Assembly (NCBI GenBank): GCA_948567375.1
Contig: OX419755.1
Location: 26,045,001-26,109,000, forward strand
Reading direction: 5' to 3'
Length of the DNA stretch: 64,000 nucleotides
From: Lunularia cruciata
Lineage: Eukaryota; Streptophyta; Marchantiopsida; Lunulariales; Lunulariaceae
Shown: one piece after another, positions 25,761 through 37,880 of the stretch
Position numbering within the stretch: position 1 is the first letter of the stretch
Layout: every line of letters starts with the position of its first letter
The notes under the pieces: model-generated
The model's database searches: none
Told to the model about the DNA's origin: nothing
What the model saw: only the letters and a program-made list of their open reading frames with translations
Position numbers and translations under genes: made by a program

Positions 25761-26763
25761 AAAATAACCAAGAACTACAACCCGCAATTGTAACCCTCAT
25801 GAGAACTCCACCAAGTGCCAACACCAACTTATGTAGCTCTAACTACAAAAACTACACTAGGAGAAAGGGCAATTTTTAACCTACCATCACAACACGCACT
25901 CTCACGGTTAGCAGGTCATTACTTCTTTCCTCACCGGAGAGAAACATACATAGTCTGACTAGTCATCACTCCAGCTTCACTACCAAGAGCACACCAAAGC
26001 ACCAGAGCTCTAAATTTAGGGCATCTCACACAAACATGGTGCACAATCATGAAGTAGAGAATGGAGGGGTCCAATCACAAGAAGGTTAAACAAAAACCCT
26101 CCATCTCATAAAACAACACTAGATTGACCTTGCCACCATTTGGCATATGATATAATCGGAGTACCTATCTACTCTTGAGTAACAAGGATCATTGGAGAAT
26201 GGGATCAAAGTTCTTCTTGCCAAAATCTAACATAAACCCTTCACAAAATATGACTTAAAATTTGACATAAATTCCTAAATTTGGCTGACCACTAAATCCT
26301 CCGCTAACTCTTCATATGAGCCAAATTGAAAAATTTGATTTTGTTCAATATCTAATTCATAGGAGTGGGTTCTTAACTCCACCTTCAATTTCACTTTTTG
26401 AGCTCAACTCGCACCAGATTAGTCATGTGTTCACCTCTTGAGCTCAAAATCACAACTACCGCTTGAAATCAACTCTCTCTAGCTCCAAATTTGGCCAACA
26501 CTTTTGTACACAGTCACTCCCTAAGAAATCAGAACTGTGATCAACATACCACAATCCACCGGGTTTGGAGATACCACCACCACCCTTAGTTCTTGCACCC
26601 AATTTTCCCCTAACTCTCACTTCTCTGTTGTAATCAATTCTTCATCAACTCGAATCACACTCAATCAGATCAGTACTTGATTTACCACTCAATGATCTGC
26701 CAACAATTGGGCACTGATAATAGTCAAACCACACCCAGTCTAGCAAAGAGATTCTAGGCTACG

Positions 26764-27512
26764 TGTAATACTCCGAGGACAAGAGAAGAGAGAAAACACA
26801 GATTGCACACTCAAACATTCGATGCCCCAAGAGAGCACCTTCTCTTTATTATATAGACAAAGAGGATCTCCTCCAAGGAAGCTCCACCATAGGATTAGGG
26901 ACACAAATAGGTGACATGTCAGCAAGCTCCACCCTTGATTACTTACTTGGATGGGTGACCTGTCTGGTCTAGGTCCTATCTGGTTGGTCAAACAAGCTTT
27001 GACTGGAGGGAATCTTTTAGGGAATCTTCCTGTAGGAATCTCAGAATCACGTGAGTAAGGTACCGTTGGAAAGCTCTCGACAAGACAAAGCAAAGGGGAG
27101 GGCAGGCCAGCCTTTTCTCTATCGGGGGGGGGGGGGCTGTACATTTTCGAGGCCTAATTCATCCATTTAGGCCTCCAAAATTGCCTCCAAAGATTTCAGG
27201 CATATTTCGGTTCCTACTCCATTAGTAGAAGTCCCCTTTTGGTGATACCTCTTTCTGATCTGTTTAGTCCATTATGTGTAACATCCTTGCAGATGTTACC
27301 AAACCAATTCTCACCTTTAAATCATATGTCTAGATCATATATCTATTGGTTCTAAGGTTCTCAAGTCTATTTTGGTTTCTGCCCTATTAGTAGAAGTACT
27401 CTTTTGGTGATACTTCTATCTGATCTATTTTGACCATCATGTATAACATCATTCTAGATGTTACCAAACAGAATTTCACATCTAGATCATATGGCTAACC
27501 CTTGGTATTACA
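26764..27512 (+). mobile_element. Solo LTR, family C, copy 1 (inside the gypsy right end)
   Basis: 749 bp, TGTAATAC...GTATTACA, with perfect target duplication CTACG at 26,759-26,763 and 27,513-27,517. The flanks are continuous in the related unit at ~12,740, which proves the insertion site. It contains TATTATATAG near 26,847 as a possible TATA element and a 13-G run at 27,124-27,136 absent from the other two copies. There is no internal retroelement sequence, so it is a solo LTR. Confidence 0.92.
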
Positions 27513-27831
27513 CTACGCTTGCCGACTTTTTGTCCACTCTAGCCAAGAACTTGAAGGCTCAACAATAGAGAAGTGAGCTCTCTAGAGCTACACTCCCAAG
27601 GTATACTGTTGATTTTGACCTAGGTCTCACACCAACGGTCCTGCTAATGGCACACCTGACAATGTGAATGGTGCAAGTGACGATGGGTCCCACCATGTAG
27701 TCAATACCCAAAACACAAACTCTAACCGATTACAAGTAATTTATGAGTAATTGCCAAAATACCTCTAATTATCATTGCTACTCTAGTGTCCAAGCAATCT
27801 AGATGCAACACTACAAATGGCATGACAACAT

Positions 27832-29960
27832 AGCCAAACCACACCTTATTGATGGCGGCAACATGCTCTACCACAAAACTCACTATTGGTGCATGCTTTG
27901 AGAATACAAAGGGTGACCATCAAGTTTCCATAATTACCTTGGTTAGCTACATTATAAAATTGAAAAAAAATAGATAGGATGTTTGCAATTCTTTTGGTTA
28001 TGCTCAACATGGGAGCAACGGCTATAGCATAGTGGTCTCTTTTCTCGCTCTTTATTCTCTTTACAAATTTGCATTTTCCTTGGGCATCTAGAATGATGGC
28101 TTGTTTTTGAAGGAAGGAGAGGAAGATTCTCATCACCATTGTTAGTGTCACTAAAATCATTATTGTCACAAGCTCCATCATTAACACCATCTACTTGATG
28201 GACCTCCTTTCCTTGATCCTCTCCCCATAGAGACTTATGCGTGATTGAGGAAACTGATTTTGAGTACGCTTTGCGGTATGCCTTGGAGGTGAAGCACTCA
28301 TTTGCAACGGACCTAATATTCTGGCAATTAAAGCAAAGCCCCTCCTACATGAGCTCACAACAACCCAAAGGACTGCCATACACAACAAGTGCATGTTTGG
28401 GTAGCAATGTAGATTAGGTGCATGGTGGTCCTCAAAATGCACTCAAACTAGGTTGCTATTAAAAGGAGAATGTGGTAGCATTGGGAACAACTTAGAGAGT
28501 TTGTGATCTGGCTCTCCGCAAATTGCACAAGAAGATGAATTGAACATTTCAATGCTTTCTCTCTATGATCAATGAACCACTTTATTTGTTGCTGACAAAA
28601 ATTTTGAACATGTCATAAACTTAAAGCTCTCTTGCATCCATAGGCCATGAATTGAGGGACTCAACAATGTTGGATATGAAGTGTCCAAAGGTGTGCACCC
28701 ATGAAGTAGGCCTCTACCCAATACCTGATCCTTGACTCCCGAATCCCCACAACAACTTTAGGGTAAAATCTCATTGATTTTGTTAAGACATTCTTCAAAG
28801 GTAATAGTTGATGATATGTATGTTGTTGCTTTCCATAAAGGCTAATAAGCTTGACATTCTTGAAGTGCTGCTTGAAATTGTTGACCAAATGCCGCATACA
28901 AAACCCATGGTGAGAATTTACAAAGGTATCATTGATGCCTTCAATAAGGCCTTTTTGTTGATCAAACAAGAATATAATTGTGGGAAATTCAGCTCCATCC
29001 AAGTGACATTCAAAGGTGTTTCCCAAAGATTGGAGGAAAAAATTTCAGTTCTCATCATTTTTGGAGTTGACAACAACAATCTTAACAAGAAAAAGACAAC
29101 CTTTCACAGTTGATTTGGTGGCGGTGAGAAGGATTGTAAGATACTTCATTTTCAGATGTGTCCCATCTATACCAAGCAGGCACCTTCAATAGATGCTCCA
29201 AAGCTCACAAACATACGTGAAAACCTGCCACCCTCCCCTTCTACAAATGCCATACTGCTTCTTTCAGCTCTTTGCAATAGTCATGCAACAATTGATATCC
29301 TTTCTCACATGAGCTTCAAAATAATTCCATTGCTTTCTCTTTCACTCTCTGTGCTTGAGTATAGTTGGTTGTCACGCCAATATCCCAATGAAAATCACGG
29401 ATAATTTCATTTGGCTTGTACTTAGGCATGTCTCTTAACTTCTCCCTAATGTATTTTGATAAACAATTTATAGATGCTTTGTTGGTTTTATAGATGATGA
29501 AGACCGTTGCATGTGTGGATAGTATTAATGGTGTGGATCATGAAAGTTGGTGTGTCTACAACCTTTGCTTTGTATAAGCACCAAATGTAATAATCAGCAT
29601 CACCTCTCTGGCATCTACACTTCATTGTGTACCACAGTTTCATGGACTTGAAAACTTCAATTTTGAAATGCTCCTCAATAACAATCTATGCAATAACATA
29701 ACGTAGAGCCAAATGCATTCTCAAAGCATACACTAGTAGCAATTTTTGTGGTAGAGCATGTTTGCAAACTTTGCTCCATGTAAGTGCCAAGTGCAATCAT
29801 TAGTGTTGCCTCCCTTGCCTATGCACTTCACCATGTATTGCAGTTTTGTGGACTTGACACCTTCAATTTTGAAATGCTCTTCAATAGCAGTCTATGCAAC
29901 AACATTGCATAGAGCAACACATTCTCAAAGCGTGCACCAATAGTGAGTTTTGTGGTAGAG
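27832..29960 (-). pseudogene. MULE-1 transposase remnant
   Basis: The minus frame 29,026-28,661 reads FDQQKGLIEGINDTFVNSHH, then GFCMRHLVNNFKQHFKN, and AYFMGAHLW: the central MULE domain (S-D-Q-Q-K-G-L, H-x-x-C-x-R-H-L, N-F). Downstream (28,442-28,191) is the SWIM-like end. The 5' part (29,960-29,620) carries two tandem copies of a ~140-190 bp segment beginning at GTTTTGTGGTAGAGCATG in plus orientation, the same duplication as in MULE-2. Many stops. Confidence 0.8.
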
Positions 29961-30119
29961 CATGTTGCCACCATCAGTACATTGTGGTTTGGCTATGTAA
30001 GGGGAATGGTGAATGAAAAACAAGAAATAGGAAACATTGATTTTAGTGTGGTTGGCATGGTAATTTTCATAATTATGAAAAATAGAGGGTCATTTTCAAT
30101 ATTTCCCAAATATGTACTA

Positions 30120-30500
30120 CAGTGGACTGGGCGGCTTCATCCTTCATGGTTGGCAAAAAGAATGCTAATAGGCCCAATAAAATACCCAAAAGTAAAAGTA
30201 TACATGGAATACATGCACCTACAAATGCTCAAATAGACAAGAAGAGCCAAAGACTACAAAAAGGGGCACCAATATGCACTAATAGACAAGAAGAGCCAGA
30301 GAAAATAGGAAGCACACAAATACAAGAGGAACACACCACTAAGAAGAAAAACCAACCCAGAAACTCTACAAAGATGTACAATGAGCAAAGTAAGAACCTA
30401 TAACTAAACTGTGTGATAGAGATCCTCCAAGGAGATGTCCAACAAATGTGAGGGAAGAGCAATCAATGGAACAAAAGCACCCACTACTGATGCTCAATGT
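30120..30500. other. Unassigned flank of MULE-1
   Basis: AAAGA-rich sequence with a direct repeat of AATAGACAAGAAGAGCCA at about 30,233 and 30,281. There is no convincing frame. It may be the 3' part of the minus-strand RT element that follows. Confidence 0.35.
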
Positions 30501-32700
30501 GAAGACTCAGAGCATGTGACCTCTATAGGGTGACGGAGACCCTCTACCAAAACTAAGAGGAAAGCATGGTGGGTGAGAAACCCAAGGTGCCTCTCCTTTG
30601 TAATGAGTCCCATGCAGCCTCTCAATGGAGACTTGCAAATTGATGATGAAGGTGGCCAAAATCTCCACTACTAGGGGGACAAAGGTGTTAGAGGCAGGCC
30701 ATGGGGCATAGTGGTCCTCCTTCCTCTTAGTAGCAATGATCACTCCAGCTCCGGCTTGGATGCTAGCTCATGCCAAGGACTCTAGATTGAGTAGGTTTTC
30801 CACAACCACATCATACATTATAGGTCGGCCATCCCTAAAATGACAATATCTGTCTGCACCATTTTGGTGAGGCAGAACTTGCATGACCATCCATCGCTCA
30901 ATCTGAACATGTGTGCAAGTAGAGAATAGGATCTTTAATGGCATCATGGACTTTGGTAGGTTCTCCTCCTATGGCACAACATAAGATATGGATGCTCTCT
31001 ACGTCAAATGTAGAACCACACAAGCACTGGTCTGATATGGCCAAGAGTGCTAGATATGGTAGACCAAGCCAAATTTGGAGGGCCATGGTGAACTCCTCCA
31101 ATATGAACCAAAAGTCCTCAATCAAAGGAGAAGCATGAAGCCAAGCTTTGGTGCTCTTCTCACCACAAGAGAGGATCCTAGCTATTTGGTAAAGGTGCAT
31201 TAGTGAGGATGCTAGCAAGGATGTGAGTGTGCATATGCTCATTGAGATCCACATGAACCTTTCTAGAGTCTAGGGATATAAAGTCCACAAAGGGGAGAAG
31301 TGATGTATGTGCTAATCTTGGCAAAACCCAAAGCCAATCAAAGAGATGTTTAGAAAGGAAGGGTGCTTGAGTCAACTATCATGATGAATAGCCATAAAAA
31401 TAGGCACTCCTCAATGAAAAACCTATCTACCAAAAGGAGAGACACTAGAGCCCATGCTCCTAGGTAAGCTATTGGTACAATAGCCTCTTGTGAAGTGATA
31501 TCACATCCTCTTATAGCTATAGGAAGAGCTATATGCAAACGGTGCTATTCATCTGATAAATGTGGAAGGATACAAGGCTCTAAGAGTGTGGAGAAGGTAT
31601 GGTGCATGTGTCTATCAAAGGATTGTAGATATTGGAGGAAGACCCACGTGGGAGGCTATGCATGTGCCAAATAGGATGCTCTCAAGACATGACAACTCAA
31701 AAATAGGGAGTAGGCCGGTTGGGGAATACACACACTTGTGTATTCCCCAACCGGGAGAGAAGGTGAGCATGGGTAGTAGCCTAAATCAAAGTATATGAGA
31801 TATAAGAGCCACAATAATCCTCATCTCCAAGGAGAGAGCCCAATGCCTTCAAACCTCCTATTGGGAATTGGAATCTTGATGGGAAGTGAGAGGGAGTAAG
31901 GATTGTATATGGGTTCCAAACCTTGCATTTATAGGTTTCAACTTGTAAACCCAAGGTCTCAAAACTAATTGTGAAAGCTTGCATTGCATAGACTACATCT
32001 TCCAAAGCCCCACAATGTAGGTACTATCCAATAAGGATGGAAAAAGACATGTGGGAAAGGAAGCTACAACCTCATGCAAGTTGTGTAGCATGCAATGGAA
32101 AATTATGACCCTCTTGAAGGATCTCCTTGGCTTTTACACTCTATACATGCTAATTTAGTGAACTCTATGGTCATAGTATGGTGGTTGTACAACAATGATA
32201 TCTCAATGCCATAAAACATACACACAAATAGAATCAAGGAAGGAATCTGATCCCCAACCAAACAAAGAGCTCAAAACACGGCCAGATGAGAAATGTTATT
32301 GCAATCATTTGAGACATCTACTTGGCCTACCACCCAATTTTAATGGAGGTCCAAGGAAGCTCTAATGCCCACAATAACCATCTCATAACTTCCTAGTGTG
32401 GCAATTGAATACTGATGAGAAGACAAGAAAGAAGAAAAGGAGTGATGTAATTGAAGACAAATGAGGGGTGACACTAAATGCAAGAAAACATCCCCAATGA
32501 CTATGTGATGCAAACTTGATATCTCCTTTGATAGAGCAAGGAGACAAGATGCACCAAACAAACGAGTAGCACCCAAGGGCACCAAACTAGAGAAAAGACA
32601 TTGGCCAGAGAAAGGAGAAAGTGGAAGCTTGAGTCTAGAGATCAAGGGAAAGACAATCTTGTAAATGCTCAAAAACTAGTCTTGATAAACCACCTATCAA
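30500..32700 (-). pseudogene. Non-LTR-like reverse transcriptase remnant (RT plus C-terminal region)
   Basis: Reading right to left: IVIGDVFLHLVSPLICLQLH, SSHQYSIATLGSYEMVIVGI, RASLDLH, then NWVVGQVDVSN (motif A Asp; 32,350-32,400). Next FYGIEISLLYN and QGDPSRGS*FSIA (the Q-G-D-P-x-x-x-x-x-F region, ~32,080-32,220). Then YAMQAFTISFETLGLQVETY followed by KCKVW and ALGSLLGDEDY (thumb). Then LPIAIRGCDITSQEAIVPIA (31,540-31,480), ARILSCGEKSTKAWLHASPL, LCCAIGG...HDAIKD, and FVPLVVEI at ~30,680. This is the full block order of the family seen in pieces at 12,989-13,860 and 52-58 kb. Non-LTR affinity is inferred from the Q-G-D-P box and the absence of RNase H or integrase. Confidence 0.7.
31715..31754. 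repeat. Perfect 18-bp inverted repeat with 4-base loop
   Basis: CCGGTTGGGGAATACACA, loop CACT, then its exact reverse complement. It lies within the dead minus-strand RT region between the thumb and the C-terminal block, where no hairpin is expected. A perfect stem in otherwise decayed sequence suggests recent origin or a foldback event. Confidence 0.9.
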
Positions 32701-33840
32701 GAAACATGAATAGTGGAGTAAAACATGGGCAAAAAAGGACTCCACAAGCTATAGCTCCTCATCTAGGTAGTAATCATGGACAAAAGAAAGGAAGATAATA
32801 TGTGGTTGATGGATGGAGATCTTGTAAAGTAGAAAGGGTGTTGATAGAAATGGTGTTGGTCTAGGGGGTGATAGTGCCTTGACTGCTTGCCAATACTTTC
32901 CTACCTATCCTTATATCAATGAATGATGTAAGTGGCAATGCTCTAAAGGTGGAGCATGAGCCTATGAAGACTCCATGATCTGTCTAGCTACCGCTTGTGC
33001 TCAGATGATATACATCTCATGTGAAGTAGGCCACTCTCCTTGTAAAAACCAATGGATCTAAGAAGCGGTCTCTTGATGTCTAGATGCACCCCATGAGCAA
33101 GAAGAAGCAAAGTCCATTGAGGGAAGAGAGCTAGACATTTCTCTCTTGATCATCTACTAAGATGGCATGTAGAAGTATGGAAAGTATGGAGCACACTAGA
33201 TAGCAAAGAGCCAAAAGTATCTTGGCATATGTATAAGGGATCCCTTTGAAATATGAAGATGGGGTAAGCTTGGTAAGAGAGCATGAAGTGGATCTAGAGA
33301 GTGGAGCCAAGATTAGGAGTTATGAGGGCATGTAGAGAGAAGGTTGGAGTATGAAAAGTTTCTATGGGATAGGCAATGAACTGTCTTCACCTCTCATCCT
33401 AAACCTCTAGCTCATCCTCAATGTTATGCCAAACCAACTTACCTAGGATGCTAGTGAGGTGGGATGTAAGGAGGTCCAATGAGTATTGAGGGTCTTGGAG
33501 AAGAGATATCTACTAGTAAAAGAGGGGATCTGGAGGGATAGGGGATCAAAGGTGGTGGATTTGGGGAGCAAGGAGGAGAGGTAATGGATGGGGGATCTGC
33601 CATGGAGGAATCATCTTAAGTAGGGTCCTTGCCAAGGAATTGCAAAGGATGTAGCAAAGGAGTAGAAGTAGCTACAACAAGAGAAATCTTAGTCCATAAA
33701 GGAGCATGCTACAATATGGGTTGATCTAGAGGGGATCTAAGCCCACAAAGGAGTTTTTTGGAATATTTATCACCTTGATCAACCCCCATTGCTCATAAGA
33801 GGTATGGGGGACTAGATGAGGAGTCACGCTTGTAGTAGTT
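32700..33840. other. Probable upstream part of the minus-strand RT remnant
   Basis: CpG-poor, GGAGGA-rich sequence without an interpretable frame. By position it would be the N-terminal or 5' portion of the element at 30.5-32.7 kb. Confidence 0.3.
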
Positions 33841-34260
33841 CCTCTAGCTACTTGTGCCAAAGAACAATGTTGTACTTTGCCTTTCTCTCTTTGGGAACAA
33901 ATTGGATGCCTGGTTGTGGATCAAAGGTTGTGCATAGATTGTCACTACCAATCTAAGCATACATGTTGCCCAATCATTAGAACCTTTCACTCTTGCTTCT
34001 AGTATTCTTTCTTTTGGGTAGGGGAGTAATGGGCAACCTAACTTATCAACACAACATGCACTCTTGGTCTTTTGGTCATCACTTCCAGCATTACCAAGGA
34101 CAAAAAAATAACACACCTAGAAGGAAGGACCTAAGTGCAATGCTCACACATTAATCCAAGCCAACTCGGCATACAAACAAGCATACAAGCACAAAAAGGA
34201 TCCAATCACAAGAATTTAACAACAAATCTCCATACTTTTTATAAAAAATGAGCTTTAGAG
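33840..34260 (-). mobile_element. Fragment related to the gypsy 5' leader
   Basis: In reverse orientation this matches the leader of the gypsy element (about 26,090-25,870). Shared landmarks are TTCTTGTGATTGGAtcC, CTCTTGGTAaTG-aaG-TGGAAGTGATGA-like text, and GTGCATGTTGTG followed by a GGTTa...GCCC block. The same leader occurs at ~62,900-63,200 on the plus strand. It is a truncated third relative; no coding part is attached. Confidence 0.4.
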
Positions 34261-37200
34261 CCTTCTTGCTCTTTCCTCAAGCTAATTTTAATCTATAATC
34301 AAATCTTCCTCCAATATGTACTCTAGATTTCAACCAATTTCTAATCCAAGTGAGGAAATTCTATGTCTTTTTGATGGGGAAAACTCATGTAACTTATATG
34401 AACATAACTTTTTCTTTGTGATTTGGATACCAATTATTTATAATTTAATGGAGAACTTGTAAGATAATCTGTCTAATGATATGAAATAAGCCACAATTTA
34501 AGTATTACAACTCCCTTGAAAATGTCTCCATTTGGCAAGGTTTTTGTAGGTTTTCACCCTAATTTCAAAATCCATAAGTGAAGGTTTGCTCTTGGGTCTT
34601 TGCAATTTCCACCAGATGTCTTGATTAAAAATATATATAGTCCTCAAAGCCATTTTAGTAACCTAAAATCTTCAATCATGGTCATAATAGAAGAGTTTGC
34701 ATATAGTGATTGAAGATAGAAATGCTTCTATTGATCTTACAATAGTTTAGCTAGTGGAACTAATAGCATCAATTTTCACACTCTATGAATCCTAAGATAA
34801 CCAAATTTTCCATGATAGCTATCTGTACTCTTGCCTAAACCCTTGTAAATTTTTATAGCTCAATCTAATCCTTAGATATGGATCAATTCCTAAAGTTGTG
34901 CTAACTTGTGAGCTCTACAAACCTAGGTATGTTTGACCCAAGACCCTAAATTCTCTTATTAAGAAATTTGCATGAAATTATTTTATAGAAGTGCAAGACC
35001 TAACCACAAACAATGCTGGAAAATTTCATAGCTTGATTCAAACCTAAGAAACAATCAAGCACTCAAACCTGATCATAATCTTCTCCTCAACAAGTTGATT
35101 TCCCTTGCTCCAACTTCAGATGATCAGATTTGAAAAATAGAATTTACTAAGCTCAAAATAGTGGAAACTTAATCAACTCACTAATCCCAACAATAGATCA
35201 TGGAAAGGTATGACACAACTCTCATAATTTTCTTGTTTGCTCATCTAGGTGAGAATTCAACGCCCTTGATTTAGTTGACCCAAATCCACTCAAAATATTC
35301 TCAATTCCCTTTGTTATTGTTTTTCAATGATAGCATGTTAGCTCTTCTCTCCAACCATGGTCTTGTCTCCTTGAATGCACTCCTCTAGCTACTTCAATCC
35401 TTGAAAAAGTCCAAGCTTCCCCTATTGGGACCCAAACTCTTGCAAGTTTTTCATCTAGCCTCTTCACTTTTTGACAAATGGACCCCAAAACTCCACCTTG
35501 AAGCTCATGAATGAATTTAAATCCTTCTTTTCTTATAAGAGCATATAAATTATTAAATCCTAGACTTGCTTGTAATAAGCATCACAAGGAAGATAAGATT
35601 TGGGTTTTCCATCACCAACTACATGAATACCAAAATCCAATCCCGTAAGCCATCATAATGTAGAATCTGAGGCCTGATGAGAAAAGGATTTGAGAGTGGC
35701 ATATCATGAGCATGAGACATCTCCTACTCAAATGCTTCCTTTGATGCCATGGTGTCCATATTTTGCTAAACTCTTGATCTCAATGTCCTCCTCCCACTAG
35801 AGATTCCTAAAACTAAAACACACCTTCTTACAACTTTCCACCCCCTATATACATAAGAGCTCTTGAAAAGGATAAGATCATATTCCACATGGTCAAACAC
35901 TTAAATGCACATAGATTTCTCATAGGGCAATAGCTTAACCGTGGGATCCATCATACAACCTACTCCATCTTTATGGAGATAAACCATACTAGTTTACTTT
36001 TTCATGGGCCACAACAAGATAATGAAGTAGAGGCATTTTGAAAGAATCAATTGAGAAGTCCTCCAATTGATAAGAAATACAAAAAAACAAGGAAAAACAA
36101 ATCCAATGCCAAAAGATGCAAACTCCTAAGAAAAACATACATTGAAACAAAATGGAAGTGTAAAGTTGAAGAATAGATGTGGAGAGAAACCATTTGCTAT
36201 CAATAGAGAGTCTTCATCTTGCAATCACTATTGTGTATATGAACCATTTGGTACAAGAACTCACTAGTTGAAAAAGATACTAGTACAAGACACTTTGGTA
36301 TACAAACATTATGGTATAAGAACAATTTGGAAGAAAAAATTTCAATACAAGAACATGATCTGCCCAAATCCCTAAAATGGCCATCACTTTACAAGGTGCC
36401 CCATCCAATTTGCCACCAATTATTGCTCTTCAACCTTGCTAACTCTTATGACCTAGTATTGGTACAACAACCTAGTAATCAACTTGATACTTTCCTAATC
36501 ACATATGTTTGAGTATTGCCCCTATGGTTGAAGGCTTTTAGCCACCAATATTATACTTCCTATCCAAGTGAAAAGTAATCTCATAGCAATCATACTCTCC
36601 CAAGTAGTTACCCAAACCTTAGAAATTGTCACAAGGAATGGATTCTCTTGGATCAATTTCTCTCAAAGCTATATTAACAAAGCTTGATGCAATCGAATGT
36701 ATTGCTTGAGCTCTTGATCCAAATTCACATATTTTTGAATGATCTCTATCTCCATCCCAAAAGCCAACAATATTGCATATATGAAGCCTCTCTCCCATGC
36801 ATAAAGTCCTCTACCTTGTCCATGCATGATGAAGCTCTTCCAAGGCAAATCTAGTATGTATAGGATTATTGAGAGTAATGGTAGTTTTTCCTTACATGCT
36901 CTATCACATACAGTTGATCACCCACTTTCAAGTACCCCTCATTGTTTGTTATTATTGTTCTTGTTTCTAACATGCATCGGAATTGATTTTGCAACACACC
37001 ACTCTTGTGGTGAAGCTCCCAATGTTTTAGCTCCAAACCTTCATCCTTGGTCTTGATTTCCTTCAAACCTCCAAATCTGATCTTTTTTATCTCCATGAAC
37101 TATTGTCTCCTGGATAGCATATCTGAAGCTTATATTGGAATAGCAAGGGGATTCAAAATAGTTTTACAAAGCTTTGTGCATTATATACGTTTTTACAGAG

Positions 37201-37880
37201 TGTCAATAAAATTGGTATAGGGTTTGTGCGCAAAGAAGAAAGGAACCCACTATATACTTTCATCCAAGTTCCTTATTATTAGCAAAGTCCATAATAGGTG
37301 GTTTGTAGGAAATAAGGGATATGAAGTTTTCTGTTGGCACATTGTAAAGCATTAATTACAATTTAGGTTAATTTAAGCATTAATTTAAAATTTAGGCTCT
37401 ATTTAAGTGCTTGATTTAATTTGAATCTAGGTGCAAGCTACCAAAGCAAAAGATGATTTCTTGATATAATGATCTAAATCTAGAGATCAAGAAATTGACT
37501 ATGGGTGTGAAGGATGGAGAATGAACTCAATTGTAGTGAAATCCAATTTACTTTGTTTCTTGACTTGAAAGGATCTCTCTACCAATGTGAATACATAGCA
37601 ATCAATTTATTTGCTCAAACATGGTGCTCTTAGTCTAAAGAATGTGTCTTTACTTGCTTGAGTGGTCTCTCTACATTTTAGAGAGTGTAAATTCATATTG
37701 ATTCATTTTTCTCAAAGAATCTCCGTTGAGTTTTCACTCTATAGAGAATGTAAAGAGAGTGTGAATTCACTATGTTATTTTGTGGGTGGATATGAGAATT
37801 GAGGAAATATAGTAGAGCATGCCAAGAGGTAGCACTCATGGAGAACTAACTAGAAAATTTTAGGGAATGTATACAATGGA
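34260..37880. other. CpG-depleted non-coding sequence, unassigned
   Basis: AT-rich, almost CpG-free, with no frame longer than ~76 codons. Words such as TTTGGTAcAAGAAC recur at 36,245-36,330 in loosely tandem form. Probably old transposon sequence beyond recognition; the left part may be the LTR belonging to the leader fragment at 33,840-34,260. Confidence 0.4.

Larger units (their letters stand above)
18238..27827 (-). mobile_element. Ty3/gypsy polyprotein retroelement, degenerate, nested in MULE-1
   Basis: Minus-strand order is gag, zinc knuckles, protease, RT, RNase H, integrase, PHD finger, i.e. Ty3/gypsy order. The right end reads (reverse) TGTCATGCC... as in the family-A unit at 12,434. 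The left end lacks ~4 bases expected from TGTCATGCATATATAC. The target ACATA follows the right end (27,828-27,832), and ACAT survives at the left (18,234-18,237). I find no canonical LTR pair: the right end carries the start of family A and the left end only its last ~95 bases. A second copy of the right-end and leader sequence lies at ~61,635-63,323. Every domain carries stops or frameshifts. Confidence 0.85.
18093..30107 (-). mobile_element. Mutator-like element (MULE-1), split by a gypsy element
   Basis: The left end GGGATAATATAAAAAATGACC (18,093) and the right end (...TTTTCAATATTTCCC, 30,107) are inverted copies. They are flanked by AAATATGTT (18,084-18,092) and AAATATGTA (30,108-30,116), a 9-bp duplication with one mismatch, typical of MULEs. 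The long terminal inverted repeat includes the words TTTCCTATTTCCTG and CCCCTTACAT. It is interrupted after 18,237 by the gypsy element and resumes at 27,832 with AGCCAAACC. The same junction word is continuous in MULE-2 (CCCCTTACATAGCCAAACC near 46,795). Without the insert the MULE would be ~2.4 kb. It is dead: the transposase is full of stops. Confidence 0.85.
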
